DNA of 64,000 nt. It comes from Struthio camelus (lineage: Eukaryota; Chordata; Aves; Struthioniformes; Struthionidae). The stretch covers positions 75,435,987 to 75,499,986 of the forward strand of contig NC_090942.1 in the NCBI RefSeq assembly GCF_040807025.1. Reading direction: 5' to 3'. The notes beneath the pieces are model-generated. The model searched no databases. It had not been told where the DNA came from and saw only the letters and a list, made by a program, of their open reading frames with translations. Below, one piece after another: positions 62,328-64,000 of this stretch (positions are counted from its first letter, which is position 1; every line of letters begins with the position of its first letter). A program made the position numbers and the translations under genes.

Positions 62328-64000
62328 ATAGTTAACCTTATATTTATTTATATATTTAGCTCCTAAGTATTTTTCAAAACAGTTCATTTCATTACTGCAC
62401 TCACTTCTTAACAGACAGTTTCAGTACATATCTTCTTCACTACACCAATCCATAGTTACCTTGCTTACAGCCAAAAAGAGGATTTATTGATTCTAATCTC
62501 ACTAAATTTACTAGGAATTGTACTAGTAGACTTTCACTGATAAATCTTCAGAGGTAGTTTTCACACGCACACACAAATCACTTACACAATTTCCACATGC
62601 TAAACTAGAGACGGGATGAAAACATCTTTTAGCTCTACACACAACCATCACTTGTTATCAAAGATAAATGTATAACAGTGTGCAGAGCCAGAATAAGAGA
62701 CAAGTAATGCAGAATCTTTGCCTTCAACAGTTTTTGTAACAGCTAATACTAATTTTAAATTGTTACAATGTTAACTAGTGCAAATGTATGAAAAACACTG
62801 TACCTTTTAGTATCAAACCTCCAGGTTTTCATATTAAAACAAATACAACTGTACTCTAACACTATCCTATCTTTCTGATTGACATACATGCAGAATTTTA
62901 AGTACGTAAGCATATTATTGCAATACAGCACATGATATCAAGATAAGGATGATGTGCTTGAAGAACGTTACCTTATTTAACCAAATACAGTATTTAAATA
63001 TTTCAAGTGTCATAATTAAACCTTCATGTTATAATATATCCATTCATAACTCCCTTAAGTTTAATCTAGCAGCAAACCAACGTATAAGTACTCTTCCCAT
63101 ACAGTTTTGCATAAAAACAGAATTGTTAAGTCACAAGAAAGTTAGAAGAGTTCACCACCAAAATCTAGAGTTACCTGCTTCTGAGAAGCCATGAAGATTG
63201 GAAGTATATACCTCACGTTCTTAGCTAGCATCCAGTTAAGGCAACTTACTTAAGTTCATGCTTAAGTGCTTTAAAAAAAGGGGGGGGGGAGAACTTGTTT
63301 AGTGGCATCAATAGGTACAACAGATATGCAGAAACAGGGTGAAGACCTTCAGTTCAAACAGCAGATGTTTTTGAGAATAAAGAGCGCTTTGCCCAGAGGT
63401 AGGTCCTGATTTGTCCAACAAGGTACCTTGAAACATGTTACACATCAAATCTCTAACAATCACATCTTCAGTGAAAGTCCCTGCAAAAAGCAAGTCAACC
63501 TTACACCAAAGAAATCTTCCAAGAAGCAACTCCACACAAGTGCATTCCAGACCTATTACTGTCAAAGCATTTCACACAGCTGGTGTCAATACAGGTTGCC
63601 TGAGGAACCACGTACCTAGCTCTGGAACAGTGCCTTTTCCCCTCCCCTGCCTCACCCTTTTTCACAGTATTCAGGGTCATGCCCGGACTCCATTCTAATC
63701 TTTTCAGTCTTGTATAGGTATGCCAACATCTGGGCCAACAGTCTGGATAAAGCCATTAAAAAGACAACATTATTTGAATCAGTAGAGTCTGAAACCGGGC
63801 ACAGACTTCAGGACAGAAAACTGAATTTGCTGCACAGGGTTCTTATTTTGGAACGCCTTATCAAAATCAAAACCAAAAATGCCTAAAGCCCAGGAGCAGC
63901 AGCTCAGTTTCTGGCCACTGTTTTGCTGCCCTGGGCAGCAAAAGTAATCAAAATTATTCTACTGTTTTGCCACTCCTATTCAACCAGGTGAAATAAACAG

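Larger units (their letters stand above)
36537..64000 (-). other. ETNK1: ETNK1 gene locus (3' part; exon 1 outside window)
   Basis: Gene span of ethanolamine kinase 1, read on the minus strand. The enzyme phosphorylates ethanolamine with ATP, the first step of the CDP-ethanolamine (Kennedy) pathway to phosphatidylethanolamine, in the cytoplasm. Seven exons with AG/GT borders were placed by reading the translation across introns: 59018-58759, 57948-57808, 56272-56130, 49578-49495, 48462-48302, 44723-44650 and 43446 onward. Coding lengths are 260, 141, 143, 84, 161, 74 and 73 bases, 936 in all, or 311 residues plus stop. Every split codon joins correctly and no frameshift or internal stop is seen, so the gene looks functional. 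The human 363-residue form has about 52 residues ahead of this point, matching one missing first exon. I saw no GC-rich start exon between 59019 and 64000. Residue numbers in the exon entries count from the first residue of exon 2. Confidence 0.95.
59019..64000 (-). other. ETNK1: ETNK1 intron 1 (partial, continues beyond window)
   Basis: At least 5.0 kb of intron 1. No GC-rich exon 1, CpG island or start codon with kinase-like N-terminus was found. It contains a 17-base C-run at 61436-61452 (a G-run in the transcript), an AT-rich tandem duplication at 62290-62327 and a short G-run near 63281. Confidence 0.8.

Noticed and set aside
59019..64000. Search for ETNK1 exon 1 and promoter
   Set aside because: No GC-rich segment or sequence coding an ETNK1-like N-terminus was found on the minus strand; the exon must be upstream of the window.

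Overview
The window is vertebrate nuclear DNA, AT-rich and gene-poor, and the repeat content points to a bird: CR1 LINE 3' ends with the typical ATTCTGTG-type tails, one solo endogenous-retrovirus LTR, a few very old amniote-wide SINE remnants, and low repeat density overall. No bacterial or viral gene architecture is present, and I see no CRISPR array, operon or tRNA gene.

The only protein-coding gene I can support is ETNK1 (ethanolamine kinase 1), on the minus strand. Seven exons (numbered 2 to 8 by comparison with the human gene) lie between 59018 and 43374. All have AG/GT splice sites and consistent phases, and together they encode the C-terminal 311 residues plus the stop codon (936 coding bases). 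The Brenner-type phosphotransferase motif (HND...N, exon 4) and the choline/ethanolamine kinase motif (IDYEY...DIGNHF, exon 5) are intact. Exon 1, with the start codon and promoter, is not visible and must lie beyond position 64000. Below 43374 the last exon continues as a long candidate 3' UTR, most simply ending at an AATAAA at 36560-36555 (about 6.8 kb), although other poly(A) signals exist.

Positions 1 to about 36500 are downstream intergenic DNA. In other vertebrates ETNK1 is followed by a large gene-poor interval before SOX5, so this stretch is plausibly part of that interval (inference). It holds CR1 fragments (5040-5236, 20950-21600, 28870-29000, 32322-32640), MIR-like SINE remnants (4060-4145, 26061-26140, 27079-27145), a 5S-rRNA-like fragment (15090-15165), an 865-bp solo LTR with a 107-bp duplicated U3 segment (23285-24149), two CpG-rich patches (18500-18900, 26655-27060), several TAAT-rich blocks resembling conserved non-coding enhancers (one containing a perfect 12-bp-arm palindrome at 5607-5634), and an unidentified frameshifted coding-like fragment at about 1640-1815.

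I did not find a new biological system. The observations most worth checking are the LTR with its duplicated U3 and octamer/TATA promoter, the palindrome in the enhancer-like block, and the (CT)n microsatellite that forms the polypyrimidine tract of the last ETNK1 splice acceptor.
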